From NCBI GenBank assembly GCA_026929865.2, contig CM049416.1, forward strand, positions 12,973,501-13,037,500: a stretch of DNA of 64,000 nucleotides. Reading direction: 5' to 3'. Made by a program: the position numbers and the translations under genes. This stretch comes from Hyperoplus lanceolatus (Eukaryota; Chordata; Actinopteri; Uranoscopiformes; Ammodytidae). The notes beneath the pieces were generated by a model, which saw nothing but the letters and a program-made list of their open reading frames with translations, did no database searches and was not told where the DNA came from. Below, in pieces: positions 11,801 through 23,681 of the stretch; position 1 is the first letter of the stretch, and every line of letters starts with the position of its first letter.

Positions 11801-12984
11801 TACAGTATGCAGTGCCCATGTAGAAGTCCCTTAGAATTCCTCAAAGGTGGTGTTCCCAAGCTAAAGCTGCATTTTTATAAAAGCACCACAAACACTGGGT
11901 GTTTGTATTTGAAACACACTCACCGTGAGCCTTTGGGCCAGCTTTACCCAGTTATCTAGCTGTGTTTGGAAGAACACATAGCTGAACATAGGCCTATTAT
12001 CATATCATAACAATCGAACAGAATAGAGTGGAAGTTGATCTTTTGTCCTCATCCGGAACAAAACAAGCCAAGTGGCTGCCAGGTAAACACAGATATCATA
12101 TCATAAATGTCTGGTAGTTATTGTTGGGGAAATTCATTGCTATAAAAGTTGGTCTAATTACACCTCTTGACTTGTGCTTTCCCTGGCAAGACACACCTGG
12201 TGGGACCTGCCTCTCATGCAAGGTGACGGTTTCCCCATATAACTCAAGCCAGAGAGGGCGGTGCTCTGTGTCCAGTGTGGAAACTAGACTACTGACAACC
12301 TGAAGTGTCAGCTGTTACTTACTCATCACCAGACGAGCAGAAGCATGCACCTGTTATATTCCTAAATAAGGCAGTTGCATTTACCGGTACTGGATTAATC
12401 CACCAATCTTTCCTCAAGATGTCCACCAAAGCATTGTGTTGCAAAATTAGAATTAATTATTGATACAACAGTTGCAGGTTGTAAAATCCACCCACTTACC
12501 AGAACCTCTCAAGGTTATCGTTCACACATTATGTCTTAGAATTCACTGTTGTACAGCAATGTTAAGTGCCAGACTCTTTCTTGTGGGAACAGTATAGGCC
12601 TAGCCCTACTTCATGTCGTTTTTTTTCTTTAATGTGGGCCTTTAGGCCTACTTTGTTTATACTTAACCTTGTTGTTTGTTTTTGCTTTGCATTGTTTTGA
12701 TAGACTCAATGTCATTGGAAATGAGGGTCACTCCCCTCAATAATCTCTCCAGTATGAATAAAGGTTGAATGAATGAATGAATGAATGAATGAATGAATAA
12801 ATTAATGAAGCTAACAAGCTTGCCTGGCTTCAGACTATTAGGCCTATGTCCTATTTAGCTGTTTACCCCCAAACTTGTAAATAGGCGACCAAGTAAATAG
12901 TTATAGGCCTGCTTAGTAACACCCCAAACTAATTGTAATGGTGTGTGAGAAACTATAGTAAAGTTAACCAATAAGCCTACCTAC
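8891..12984. other. nudt4-pkp2 intergenic interval (possibly part of a long nudt4 3' UTR)
   Basis: About 4 kb of AT-rich DNA without a supported gene. The only clear repeat is a (GAAT)8 tract at 12767-12798. Short open frames on either strand (e.g. 9318-9605, 9974-10246) show no domain. Confidence 0.6.
12767..12798. repeat. (GAAT)8 tetranucleotide microsatellite
   Basis: Eight consecutive GAAT units directly visible in the sequence, upstream of pkp2. Confidence 0.95.
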
Positions 12985-13187
12985 CTACAACCCACACAGC
13001 AGAGACACCTGACACCTCAGGTGCGTCGCCCCGAGCCCCGCCCTCCGCTGTCTCAGCAAGTCGGTCGGTTTACCTGAGTGGGAGAGAGAAAGCAGCAGCC
13101 CTAGAACAAAACAAAACTTCCCCCAGAGGCAGCACAGTAGGCTACCTATCCGTTCAAATGAGGGGAACCTTGCCCGATCGGTTCGCA
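12985..13187 (+). promoter_or_regulatory. pkp2: pkp2 proximal promoter / 5' UTR (approximate)
   Basis: GC content rises sharply just before the first pkp2 coding exon. There is a GC-box-like ccccgccc at 13036-13043 and a cacctcaggtgcg element near 13013-13025. No TATA box in a useful position was seen. The transcription start cannot be placed from sequence. Confidence 0.4.
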
Positions 13188-13380
13188 ATGGACGAGTTCT
13201 TCAAAACGGCGTTACCTGTGCGGGACTCGCTGGTGCTGGACGACACCAGTCTGGCTCTGCCGGTCGGGCCCAAGGCGAGATCCGCGACGACGGTGAACTC
13301 AGACGACCGCAGTCAGCGCGTACAGCAGCAGGTCCAGCTCACTCTGGCAAGGAAGTCGAGAAAGACCAATAGGTCAAATG
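13188..13380 (+). CDS. pkp2: pkp2 exon 1 (coding part)
   Basis: Residues 1-64, [10 protein letters not shown] through TLARKSRK to RSN plus the first base of Gly. The donor is AATG|gtaggc. The alternative start at 13158 lies in the same exon. Confidence 0.93.
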
Positions 13381-13609
13381 GTAGGCTAATGTTAATTTAT
13401 ACTATTTGAAGTTTCCCTTGGTTACATTGTATGGCTGGATTGCAGAATAAGCTTTAATAGGATTTTTTTCCACCACATGATGCACTCTAAGCCACTCCTA
13501 TTTTTCCCCAGAAAGGATAATTTTTCAGTAATAGCCTACCTGTATCAGAAATTACACTCTGGAAGCCTAAGAATAATCATCCATATAAAAAAAAATACAG
13601 CCTATCTAC

Positions 13610-13641
<32 letters not shown>

Positions 13642-14920
13642 AGTTTGGGATGTAGGCTACTGTTAAACCTTAGACCAACAACACTCAAAACTGACCCATT
13701 CAGTTGAATAGCCTAGGTTTATGGGTTGAGAGAGCAGTTCAAAATGTGATTTGATTGTTCCATGTTAATCCAGAGAAATAATCCAGTAGTTTTACATGAA
13801 AAAAAGCAAATATTAAGATCAGAGTTAGAAAGAGAGGATCGATAAATGAGTAATTTTGGACTAAATACAGACATTTTTTGCATGCTGCATAGTACTTGGC
13901 TTGTCCAACAGGTTTCTGCGGTTTCAACCATCATAAACAAAGATTGAGGTGACAGCTGACAGAGCCTGTATTAAATATCTCACCCACTGGCATGCTTTCA
14001 GGGCTATGTTTCAGGGTCATGCCCTTGTTTATTGGTAGCCTAAATAAAGAGCTGGGTGCACAGGCTCCAGCTATCAGTCAACGACACAAAAATATTAATA
14101 AAACTATTTTCAAGACAGTGTCGATTTAGTTCCAAGAAATAGGTTTGATACCACTGAGTAGTATGCTTGTTATAAGTGTCTACATACAAGATCATTTACC
14201 ATGTTGGCTTACAAAACACTTGATGAATGATGTCCGGAAATTCTATTTATATTAATGGGGCTACTATTTCATTATTTATTAATGTGCCATGCCCCGTATT
14301 CTCCTGATACAGTGATCAATCAATGAGTCTTAACTGATTGTTTGACCTACTTTAAGTCAAAAAAATGTGAGAAAACTTATCTGTGTTTCTTTAGTTATCC
14401 GTACAGTAGGTCTTCACACTTCAATAATGTTCAGAAACATTTTTTTATTAGCCTTTGATATGTGTTACATTGTTCATACAGTATCAGGTATTCATGTCAA
14501 TGATGTGAATTAATGATGAACATAAAAAACAAACAAGTACAGGATTTCAAAATTTTCTGTTTGATTTATTTTATCTGTCGTCTCTGGTTTCCTCTTGCAA
14601 ATCCTTCTTTATGCAAATGGACAGGGCATTTGATTAAGCTCTACACTAGTTTCCAAAATACGCCGGCAGCACTATGACTGTGTGAGTGTGTGCTGTACTT
14701 ATTTAGCTCATGCAGCCTGGGGTAGCACTTAAACCCCTGACCTGGGGTATTGTTAGTGTTGCTATGTGTTTAGGTAATTACAGTGTGAAGCAGTATACTA
14801 ACTCGTGCAAAACCTCTTCTAACTTGTTTCAGGTAGTGCCCATTTACTGAATTACACAACAAAGAGCTTTGATGCTTCAGACGGACATTTAACAAACACG
14901 AAGGTAAGGGAGTATTTTAC

Positions 14921-15007
<87 letters not shown>

Positions 15008-18000
15008 ATTCGTGTCCTTTCTTTAAATCTCAAATACCTGTCCATTTTGAAAGAGCTACTGTACTTGGACTCGTTGATGGTTGGATCAAGCAGCACTTTA
15101 AACATCACATGCCAAGATTTGAATCTAGTCAAACAAGCTACTGCTGCTGCTGCATGTTCAGAGCCCCCGGGCCAGTCAAATGAATAATAAGCTTGAGACT
15201 TTATTTAACATGTCGACATGTCAATAGGAAACTATACATTATACAGTATTATATAATAGATGTTTGTGAAACAGCTCTTTCAGACAATATAACATTTCAA
15301 TAATGTAATATAAACCAAAACAGTATCACTCAATAGGGATGTTTTTCTCTTTGCATGTTTTTTAGAGTTACAACAACATTGAATGGGCCTTCATAGACTT
15401 AACTGCACAAAACAATAATACCATTGTGAAAAAGGGAATCAATTAGTGCTCATGATGTGCATTTTGATCAATAATGTGCTTTTAATTAAATATCAGCTGA
15501 ATAAACAGGTTTGCAATCTATTAATGATTGTGTGTTTTTTGACACAGGTAAATAGATCCGTGTCAGGCATCAGTGTCACCTACAACACTCTTCCAAACAA
15601 ACATGTGCGGAGACCATCCAGGAGGGTGGAAGTGTCTCCCCCGCCTAGCCCAGAGTTCGCCCGCAGTCGCTTCAACTTTAACTCCCTGCGCTATGCCACC
15701 TACAGCCACCCCAAGGGCCACTCACTCGGTTCGGATTCATTCACTCGCTTTTCCAACACGGAGCCGGCACCTCCTCGTACCATGATGCGGCCCCATGCTT
15801 CCATGTCTGCACTCGGGACTTTCGGCCACAGGTCACACAGACAGCCGTCGTTACGCCCTCAGCCTGTGTTTGCGGATGCGGCGTTTCAGCAAAATGGTGA
15901 ATATGGCTCTCGCTGGAGTCATCATAACCAAAGTATTGTCAGACAGGAGCAACACACTGTGCAGGCACAAAATGGGAATATTACGTTTGGTGATATCCAG
16001 CCGGACAAAGGCTTGTCCTGGTTGGCTCAGGTCAGGAGGGCGACCCAGGGGAGCTGCAGACTGAATTCTTACCCGCCTTCGGTCACCAGTGTGGAGGTGG
16101 ACATAGGGAGGCAGGTGGATGTAAACTTCCCCACTCAGCAGACCCATGATGTCAGCACAATGTAAGATGTGTGTTTTTGTTTTGTGTTCATTTTCCCCCA
16201 ATGTGTTCACTTGGTACGTTTTTTGCCAATCAATATTTCCGGATGTGCTTCTCAAACAGGAGGTCAGAGATCAAGCCTCCAGAGATGACCATAGAGAGGG
16301 CTTTCCACATGTTAAGCCAGCATAACGAGGACACCATCATCTCTGCAGCCAGCTACATCCAGAGTGAATGTCTGAAGAGGGCCGATGCTAAAAAGATGGT
16401 ATGTGTCGAATCAGTTTATCCAATTTGGCTAATCATGAGAGAGATATATAACAACACTTAAACTGGATTTTTCAGAATTGTCCAAGATTGAAAATGTAGT
16501 TTTTTAATAGCTAGTATTTGCATTTTTTGATCCCCGAGCCACTGTTAGTTCAGTTAAATGTTGCACAAACTAGAACTATAACAGACAAGATCTGCAGGGT
16601 TAAAGTCTGGACCACAATGTTATATAATCAAAGTCTTCAATAGGGTGAAGAAGCACTCCAGCAACTTATTTGCATCTAACTGCAAATGAATCTCCCAACC
16701 GATTCTAAATCTGCTTCTGTTTCCAGGTTTACAATGTCCGTGGGATTGGAAAGCTCCTGCGTCTCCTCAGCGATGACAGTGAGGAGGTGCAGCGAGCCGC
16801 CGCGGGGGCTTTACGAAACGTGGTCTACCAGAGCAGCGAAAACAAGATGGAGGTCAAGGAAAACGACGGCCTGGCGATCATTTTTCACGCGCTGAAGAGC
16901 AGCCGCGACGTGGAGACGAGACGAGAACTCACCGGTCTGTATTTGGCAAATTAAATTAAAGGAGAAGGAAGCGATATGGTCCTTTTTTAGCTGACTTCCT
17001 GTCAGTGACTTCAGTTAGTAGTCCCCTCCCTCGTCCCTACGTCACCACCACATGAACACGCAGCCGTCTTCGTTAGATGTGATGCGATGGAGAGCAGCCA
17101 GTCAATATCACGGGCACAGAGACCCGCCTCTTTATAGAGATCTGTCTCCTGATTGGATAAAAACGAGCGGGATACTCAAAATTGTATCTGGCAATTACTG
17201 CAAAGCTATTAGCTAAATGACTGGGAGACCTGTGTTATGAAATGAACATACTGTTGAGTTGATTGCTGAATGAATATAGAGTGATTTAACACGTATTTTA
17301 AGAAAAAAAATCAATTACTTCTCCTTTAAATGTTTGAGAGATAAACGTCTCTGCGAATATTTAAGTATATTTCCCATCTCACTCCTTTTAGGTCTTTTGT
17401 GGAACCTCTCCTCTCATGACATTTTGAAAGAGCGTTTCACCAGAGAGGCATTATCCGTCCTCACCAAGTCAGTGCTGGTGCCCACTTCTGGCATCTCCGA
17501 AGGGGAGAACCCAAAAGATGAGCTCCTGGCTGATGCCGATGCTTTCCACAATGCTACCAGCTGTCTGCGGTAGGCTTTGTTGTTAAGATTTGGAGCTATA
17601 GCTTATATACAACTATAAACTAAAATATGAATGAACTAAAATACACAATTTCAAAATGTCTACAAAAACTATCATGCACTTTGCCAGAGACACAATGCAT
17701 TACTTTGTACCCTGAAGAAAAAGTGGGTTATCCTTCATTGGTTTAATAACCGGAGACAAAAACATTACAAAGGCCTACTTTCTGATCAGTATCAACCAGA
17801 GTGGAGCATTGTGAGAAACTGACTGAGAAAGTTTTACAATCTATCAACAGTGAAGTGCAGTAGAGCACAGATATTATGCTTGGCGACTGCAGAAAAAATA
17901 AATCATTTTTACCATAGGGCAAGAGTTAATGGAATGGCACAGCCACACTAATATAAAGTATCAGTCTCTGCCAAGCTGAGTTATGAGTAGACCGTCTCTC

Positions 18001-21000
18001 AACAGGGTGTAAACTGTTATCATCCTTCATCTGAATAAAGGATCTCTGTGGAAGGAACTATTACTCTTTATGATTTCTGGTTAATATTGATTGACAAAAA
18101 CCCAATAACAGGAAACAGAAAACAGACAGCTACTTGATGACAGTTTAAAACAAAATATCTCCAGCTTCAGTCAAGTTATCACGTCTCAACAAGAATGAAG
18201 GTTCACAGCCACATGCTAGCTTTCTGAGGTTGTGCCTGTTCTAAATGCTAACACAACGTAATAGCACTTAACACAAAGTACAGCTCAGGTTGATTGGAAT
18301 ATCATTAGCTTTGCAGCAAATTTATAAAAAACAACAACAACAACATCTAATTATTCAACAAACTAATATAGCTATTTGTCAAGGTATTTATTTCAAAACC
18401 ACATATTAACCTGCTCGTGGCAGGGGATTACCAAAGCCATTACCATGCATCTACCCAGTACCTCAAATAATGACAACAGGCTAGATCTTCTGACATATTA
18501 AAGTATAAAATAAGAATTTATAAATACAAACATACAGATACATACAAAATGATACATTATATCTGTCGTAGACACATAGAGAACCTTTGTGATATTCAAT
18601 AACAATTAGTTCGGTAGCTTCTAGCTAATCCATCAATAAATGCTAAATTAATATTGATATTGCTTTGTCATTAAGCCTAGTCACCACTTTTAAAACGTGA
18701 TCTGCATTCTATTTTTTTAATACAATGTGTTGGCCTACTATCATGGCACTGTGTTAAACCACAATTGATCCACTGCTGTTTAGATAATGTGTCATCATAG
18801 GTAGATCTTTTGGCTTAGGTGTTTACACATAGAACATCTATCTGTTGACAAAGCAGGGGAGAAATCAGACGTGCTGCTCCCTTGGCAACTATAGCCAGAT
18901 CAAATGAGTGAAAGAATGAATTATTCATCAGGCTCTCTCTCTCCTCTCTGAAGTCCCACTGTCCTCGCTGTACCAATGTTATCAAGTATCTCCTCATCAT
19001 GTTCTCAAACTACTCCAGCTCCCTCTGGATGCATTATATTTCATCACTGCACACAAAGAAGCCTGTTGTGTGTTGAGTTAGAATGCTAGTAGTGTTGGGC
19101 CTATTTCTCTTCCTGGGGAAGTTCGATTACGTAAAAAAAAAATTGTTAGTCTGTGAATTATCTTTTAAAATTATGTTGCTGACAGAAGTGGACTCCATGT
19201 TTTCATTTGGCTTGCTTGTATATGATGTTGCATACTCTTTCTAATATGGTTCAGTCTGCACTGAAAACTGCGTATCTGAGTGAAACACGTATTGTTTTTC
19301 CCCCCATTTTTTTCCAGAAATCTGAGCTCTGCTGGTCCGGATTGTAGGAAAGCAATGAGGGACTGTGAGAATCTTATTGACTCGCTGGTCTACTATGTCC
19401 GGGGAGCCATCGCCGACTATAAGACTGACGACATGGTGAAATGATAGTGATTAAAAGCATTCCACAGAAAAAATACACATCTTCACGGCCTGTTCCACAA
19501 CAAACTGCTCAGCGGTTTGATCTTTAGTGCAAGTCGTGATTAGTATATGCAGTGATTGATTCAGTGTTGTGATGCGATGTATATCTATACCTGCCATTCA
19601 AGCTTCAGTATATTGTATCTATATATGATTATACAGCTTTCCATACTGTTTTTTTAATTTGACATTTGATCTGCTATGAAGCCCACAGAGAACTGCGTCT
19701 GCATCTTGCACAACCTGTCGTATCAGATCGAGGCAGAGCTTCCTAGGAAGCACAGCAGCAGAGACATGGGAGAATCTCCTACACAAGACTTGGCTGCCAG
19801 GCCCAAGAATGTCGGCTGCTTTTCCTCCCGCAGTGCAAACATCACAGAGGTAACTAATCCCTTCAGACAATAATCTTTTCCCTGACAAAACAAAAGATGA
19901 CCTCGTCGATGTTTAACATTCAATAGCGATATTCATCGAAAAACTGCTGAATTGCACACATAAAACAGGGAAAAATATATCAAAACCAATGATATATTTT
20001 ACATTCCTGGTCCGGTGCCAGCAGTAGGAAGACCTGCTGTTATGAGGTTAGCCTAGCAATGCTGCATTAAAGCTGCTTTAATCTTTATTTTTTATGTTAA
20101 CAACATATCAAATTCATATGTGTAATATAAAAGGGGTTTGTCTGCAAAAATCAAATCAAATCAAATCAGTTTTATTTGTATAGCCCAAAATCACAAATAG
20201 CATTCGTCTCAATGGGCTTTACAGTCCATACAATATGATACAGTATGGTACAATATGACACAACATGATAAAATATGAAACAATATGACACCCTGCCCTT
20301 ACACCCTTAGCTCGGCTGAGAAAAAACTCCCAGTAAAAAACCCTTTACCGGGATTAAAAAAAAAATAGAAGAAATCTCAGGGAGAGTTGACAGAGTAAGG
20401 GATCCCTCTCCCAGGACGGACATGCTGCAATAGATGTCATTGGTAGAGAAAAGTCACGAAGGATTTTGATCATTGTCCAGATGTTTAGATGGTAATACTA
20501 AAGAAAAGTGCAAATAGTATGGATGCAGGACGAATTCAGATGATGCCAGAGGATCCACACCATCACGTCTCTTCTCCACCAGGGAAAACTAAGGTTTCAA
20601 GCACCGGGATTTCACCCAGCAGTTCTCCAATGTGTGAATTTACAATACGATGATGCATTCAAAAATGGCACCGATTTCTCAGCTCCGAAGAAATTGAAGA
20701 GAAAAAAAGCTGCATCTCAATCTCATGGCCTGTTTTTCCTTCAGCATCTGGAGAGACAGTTCCCCCTGCTGGAGGAGAACGCTAACCCCCGTGGTGTGGA
20801 GTGGCTGTCCAGTGCCATCACTGTCCGGATGTACCTGTCCCTGATCGCCCGCAGTGTGCGTCACCACACCCAGGAGGCCGCCATAGGAGCCCTGCAGAAC
20901 ATCACATCCGGAAAAGGAGCGGTGAGATGGGACGGAATGAAATATATTAGTTCAGCTGTAAAGATAAAATGAAAAAAACATAAGTCTATACACTGGTACA

Positions 21001-23400
21001 ATTGCATGGTTAAAGAAACGTTACTTACTGAAGTGACATGTGTCTTACCATTTATTTAAGCATTATGCTGCTGTATTTAATTTTATTCGCCTGGTCGGTG
21101 CATGGTGGTTTTTCATTTATTTCTTATTAACGAGTGAAACAAAGCTGAAGTGAACTGAAAATGAAACAGATTTGAAACATAAAAAATAAAGCTTTTTTGT
21201 CATAATGTTTACTATTGTTGCATTTTTGTAAATGATTGATGTGTCAACAAACCTTTTATATATAACAACATATTCCACATCATTTATATATTTTCCTCTG
21301 AACTGGCAGGTGAGCGAAGCCCTCAGCTACATGATTGTTCAACGGGAAAATGGCCTTCAGCAGGTCAAAAAGATGTTGGAAGAGGGAGAGAGTGATACGA
21401 AGAGGACGGCGATATCTCTGATCAAAAACATCTCACGCTACCACGAGCTGCACCCTGACATCGGTGACTGTTTGTCGTTTAACCCTGAGGAACTTTGAAC
21501 GTTTTCAAATGTTGTTTTCCTTCGAAAATATATTTTTTTGATGACCATTAACTGCAAACTCTTAATATACCCTTTATGTGTTGTCCTGAAGTTAAGCAGG
21601 TGTTACCAGATGTGGTGAGGATGCTCCCAGACGATGACACCGCCACCGAACTGCCTACGGAGGTGACAGCTTCTCTGTGTCAAATCTTGAATGACCTCAG
21701 TCAGAGCGACACGCAGAACGTCAAAGCCATCGTCAACCAGGGGGCCCTCCCAAACATCATCAACATCAGCAGCAAGGACCTCGGGTTAGTCCGTCCCCAC
21801 TCGCCTTACACGCCTCCCCCCTTTCAGAGAGGTTTCATCCAAACCTCTCATATAATGCATCCATACACAGTGTATCATGGAAAAGAGAGAATGATTTCTA
21901 CGTTTCAATTTCCTAGTTATGGACCAACCAGAGCGGGTCAGGCAGCATGCACTCTGCTGCACCTCATGTGGAAACACAGTGATCTCCATGGGCTCTACAA
22001 GAAGGTGGGTTCCTATTCATCACATTACACTCACCTGCATAAAAAATATAAATTCTTCGCAAAAATACAATTTTATTAACCCATTGATGACTATGGCAAT
22101 CTAGGATGCATGTCCTTAATGCCTGAGGGTTTTCTGAAAAAATAGTAGGAATTGTCAAGTCTACCAAAACCTTAATATCTAAGCCTGTGTAGCACATAGA
22201 AACATGAAATAAAATACATTTAAAAGGTAAGGTTCACAGGTTTTATTTAAACATGCTCACTTAGCGCTTACAAACCAACAAATATTTCTAAAAATCGTCA
22301 AAATTAGATGAATTAGAAAATTATTAAATATTGTTAATAAATAGATGCATTGTGTTGTGTGATTTTCGTCAGTAGTCTATAGTAGACCTTGATTCTGCGC
22401 ACCAAACGCCACTAACTGTTCCGTTGCCGACATAGCCGGCGTATTTTTTTTTATTATTTTTTTTATTTTTTTATTTTTTATTTTTTTGATTGACGTGATT
22501 TTCGGCAAACCACACAACTTTTGGGTGGTCACGTGGTCTTAAAAAAATCAACAAAACCCACCTCATGTGTATTTGAACCAATGACAGTGCATTCTATGCT
22601 GGGAATGCCATGAAAATTAGATAAAGTAATAATGCTGCGCGATGCAGCATCAGGCAGGAGAGCCAATGTGGCATCGCGCAGCAGCCGTCATCAATGGGTT
22701 AAATGAATGTACTCAACTACGAGTAAAAGTATTGCCTTTTAAACCAGTTTTAAGTACAAGTATGTAAGTGTTCAGGTAAATAGACTTCATGTATCACAAA
22801 TGAAAGTGCTCATTGCATCATATTTTATAAGATGATGACGTTTGTGGCATTGTTGCCCTGTGAGAACCGTGTATTGGTTAAAAAAAAAAAAAAAAATAGC
22901 TCTGTTTTTCGATTTGTAATTATGTTTTTGAAAGAAGTTTCTCCACCCACAAGGAACACATTGTCCTTCAGTTTGCCAGAAAACTGAAATAAAGGTGTCA
23001 GACACATGTTGGGAAAAGAGTAAAAAGTACAATGTTTGTCTCTGAATTATAGTGGAGTAGAAGTATAAAGTTGCATAACATGGAAATACTCGAGTCACGT
23101 AAGTATATATTTGTTTAATGTAGTATGTATAAAATTGGGTTGTCAGGTATGTTATTCACTAGTTTAGCAAATTCATAGCTGTTAGCGTTGCTCTCCTCCA
23201 CAGTGTCTTTGTTCATACTACCACTGGGGGGCACCAAAGTGACACAACAATCTAGTCAAATACAAATGGGGCCTAAAGAAACCTCTGCAACAAAACATAA
23301 ATACAGAATTCACAATCCACACATTGTTTCTTCACAGTTCGGCTACAGGAAAACTCATTTCATCAATGCAAGGACAACAAAGGCTGTAAACTCTGGATGA
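13188..23400 (+). CDS. pkp2: Plakophilin-2, desmosomal armadillo-repeat protein
   Basis: Thirteen exons (13188-13380, 14833-14903, 15548-16161, 16260-16398, 16727-16934, 17392-17569, 19318-19435, 19682-19849, 20745-20921, 21310-21463, 21592-21784, 21917-22004, 23338-23400) join without a frame break to 787 aa; human PKP2a has 837. Plakophilin-2 sits in the desmosomal plaque, binding desmoplakin, plakoglobin, desmocollin/desmoglein and keratin, and also occurs in the nucleus. The head (residues 1 to about 295) keeps [17 protein letters not shown] and EVSPPPSPE. The armadillo domain (about 300-780) shows [93 protein letters not shown] and [11 protein letters not shown], and the C-terminus is [13 protein letters not shown] 13188 has a strong context (gcaATGG). 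An in-frame ATG at 13158 (weak context) would add ten residues. The exon count equals human PKP2a, with no equivalent of the human alternative exon. No disabling change was found. Confidence 0.97.
13381..14832. other. pkp2 intron 1; poly(T) 13610-13636
   Basis: 1.45 kb with a 27-bp T run at 13610-13636 and no other recognised feature. It ends in acceptor cttgtttcag. Confidence 0.7.
14833..14903 (+). CDS. pkp2: pkp2 exon 2
   Basis: Residues 65-88, [12 protein letters not shown] to HLTNTK. The acceptor is cttgtttcag and the donor AAG|gtaagg. Phase agrees with both neighbours. It is short and of ordinary composition, so it is easily missed by frame length alone. Confidence 0.9.
14922..15005. 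repeat. (AC)n microsatellite, 84 bp
   Basis: A pure AC tract beginning 18 bp after the pkp2 exon 2 donor at 14904. Confidence 0.98.
15548..16161 (+). CDS. pkp2: pkp2 exon 3 (large head exon)
   Basis: Residues 89-292, from [13 protein letters not shown] to THDVST plus two bases of the next codon. Serine/arginine-rich head sequence including [13 protein letters not shown]. The frame continues to a TAA at 16163-16165, but the donor AAT|gtaaga at 16162 and exact phase match to exon 4 place the end here. Confidence 0.95.
16260..16398 (+). CDS. pkp2: pkp2 exon 4
   Basis: Completes Met293, then [45 protein letters not shown]. This is the start of the armadillo region (human: EMTLERAVSML). The acceptor is ctcaaacag and the donor ATG|gtatgt. 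Confidence 0.95.
16727..16934 (+). CDS. pkp2: pkp2 exon 5
   Basis: Residues 340-408: [57 protein letters not shown] plus one base. The acceptor is ctgtttccag. The donor ACCG|gtctgt has a weak +3 to +5 consensus but is fixed by phase and by homology to [11 protein letters not shown]. Confidence 0.94.
16956..17329. mobile_element. TTAA-flanked MITE in pkp2 intron 5 (374 bp)
   Basis: TTAAAGGAGAAG at 16956 is matched by its complement ending CTTCTCCTTTAA at 17329, i.e. about 12-bp inverted ends with a TTAA target at each side. There is no coding capacity. It begins 22 bp after the exon 5 donor and fills about 80% of the 457-bp intron. TTAA targets fit piggyBac or Kolobok non-autonomous elements. 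Confidence 0.8.
17392..17569 (+). CDS. pkp2: pkp2 exon 6
   Basis: Gly409, [20 protein letters not shown], then [20 protein letters not shown] and [10 protein letters not shown] to a split Arg codon. The acceptor is actccttttag and the donor CTGCG|gtaggc. Confidence 0.95.
17570..19317. other. pkp2 intron 6
   Basis: 1.75 kb with no gene, no long microsatellite and no terminal repeats recognised. It ends in a strong pyrimidine tract and acceptor (cccccatttttttccag). Confidence 0.7.
19318..19435 (+). CDS. pkp2: pkp2 exon 7
   Basis: Completes Arg468, then [39 protein letters not shown] (to 507). The donor is ATG|gtgaaa. Confidence 0.95.
19682..19849 (+). CDS. pkp2: pkp2 exon 8
   Basis: Residues 508-563: [47 protein letters not shown]. 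The acceptor (ctgctatgaag) is weak, with the T tract about 25 bp upstream, but phase and the conserved [14 protein letters not shown] fix it. The donor is GAG|gtaact. Confidence 0.92.
20147..20590. repeat. Interspersed teleost repeat in pkp2 intron 8
   Basis: Starts with (AATCA)n-like units, then gttttatttgtatagcccaa, atcacaaat, a string of atgata/acaatatga units, aaaaaactcccag, and agggatccctctcccagga. From memory this ordered word set belongs to a repeat seen beside many fish genes. No terminal inverted repeats were found and the family is not assigned. Ends are approximate. Confidence 0.6.
20745..20921 (+). CDS. pkp2: pkp2 exon 9
   Basis: Residues 564-622: [56 protein letters not shown]. 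The acceptor is tttccttcag and the donor GCG|gtgaga. The upstream in-frame reading from 20634 is intronic. Confidence 0.95.
21310..21463 (+). CDS. pkp2: pkp2 exon 10
   Basis: Residues 623-673: [51 protein letters not shown] plus one base. The acceptor is aactggcag and the donor ATCG|gtgact. Continuing the frame past the donor reaches a stop at 21498. Confidence 0.95.
21592..21784 (+). CDS. pkp2: pkp2 exon 11
   Basis: Val674, [62 protein letters not shown] plus two bases of Gly. The acceptor is tgtcctgaag and the donor TCGG|gttagt. The intron that follows is only 132 bp. Confidence 0.94.
21917..22004 (+). CDS. pkp2: pkp2 exon 12
   Basis: Completes Gly738, then [29 protein letters not shown]. 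The acceptor is caatttcctag and the donor AAG|gtgggt. Confidence 0.95.
22076..22702. mobile_element. TTAA-flanked MITE in pkp2 intron 12 (627 bp)
   Basis: TTAACCCATTGATGAC at 22076 is mirrored by GTCATCAATGGGTTAA ending at 22702, giving 16-bp inverted ends including the TTAA. Internally it is T-rich around 22445-22490 and ends with a GC-rich gcgcagcagccg segment. There is no open frame of interest. It is of a different family from the intron 5 element by end sequence. Confidence 0.85.
23338..23400 (+). CDS. pkp2: pkp2 exon 13 (terminal)
   Basis: [20 protein letters not shown] then TGA at 23398-23400. This corresponds to the human C-terminus [21 protein letters not shown]. The acceptor is gtttcttcacag. 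Confidence 0.94.
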   Translation, partial: FGYRKTHFINARTTKAVNSG

Positions 23401-23601
23401 GACCGAGTTGCCCTCGCTGTCCCACATCACTCAATGCACTGTTCCTTCTGTTAATAGACCACCGGGTCACAATTTAGTAACTTTTGGTTTTTCGTTAAGG
23501 GATACTTGGATTTTTATTATTTTCTCAATTCTGCCGAGAGAACATTTTGAACCCTGGCTATGTTTCCCCGAAATGTTCCCTGAAATAGCTTTTAAATTTG
23601 C

Positions 23602-23681
<80 letters not shown>

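Noticed and set aside
13158..13187. Upstream in-frame ATG as the pkp2 start
   Set aside because: Weak context (C at -3, A at +4) compared with gcaATGG at 13188. It cannot be excluded without transcript data.
15446..15547. Upstream extension of the pkp2 exon 3 frame
   Set aside because: Sequence before 15548 is intronic: the acceptor gacacag precedes VNRSVSG and the phase matches exon 2.
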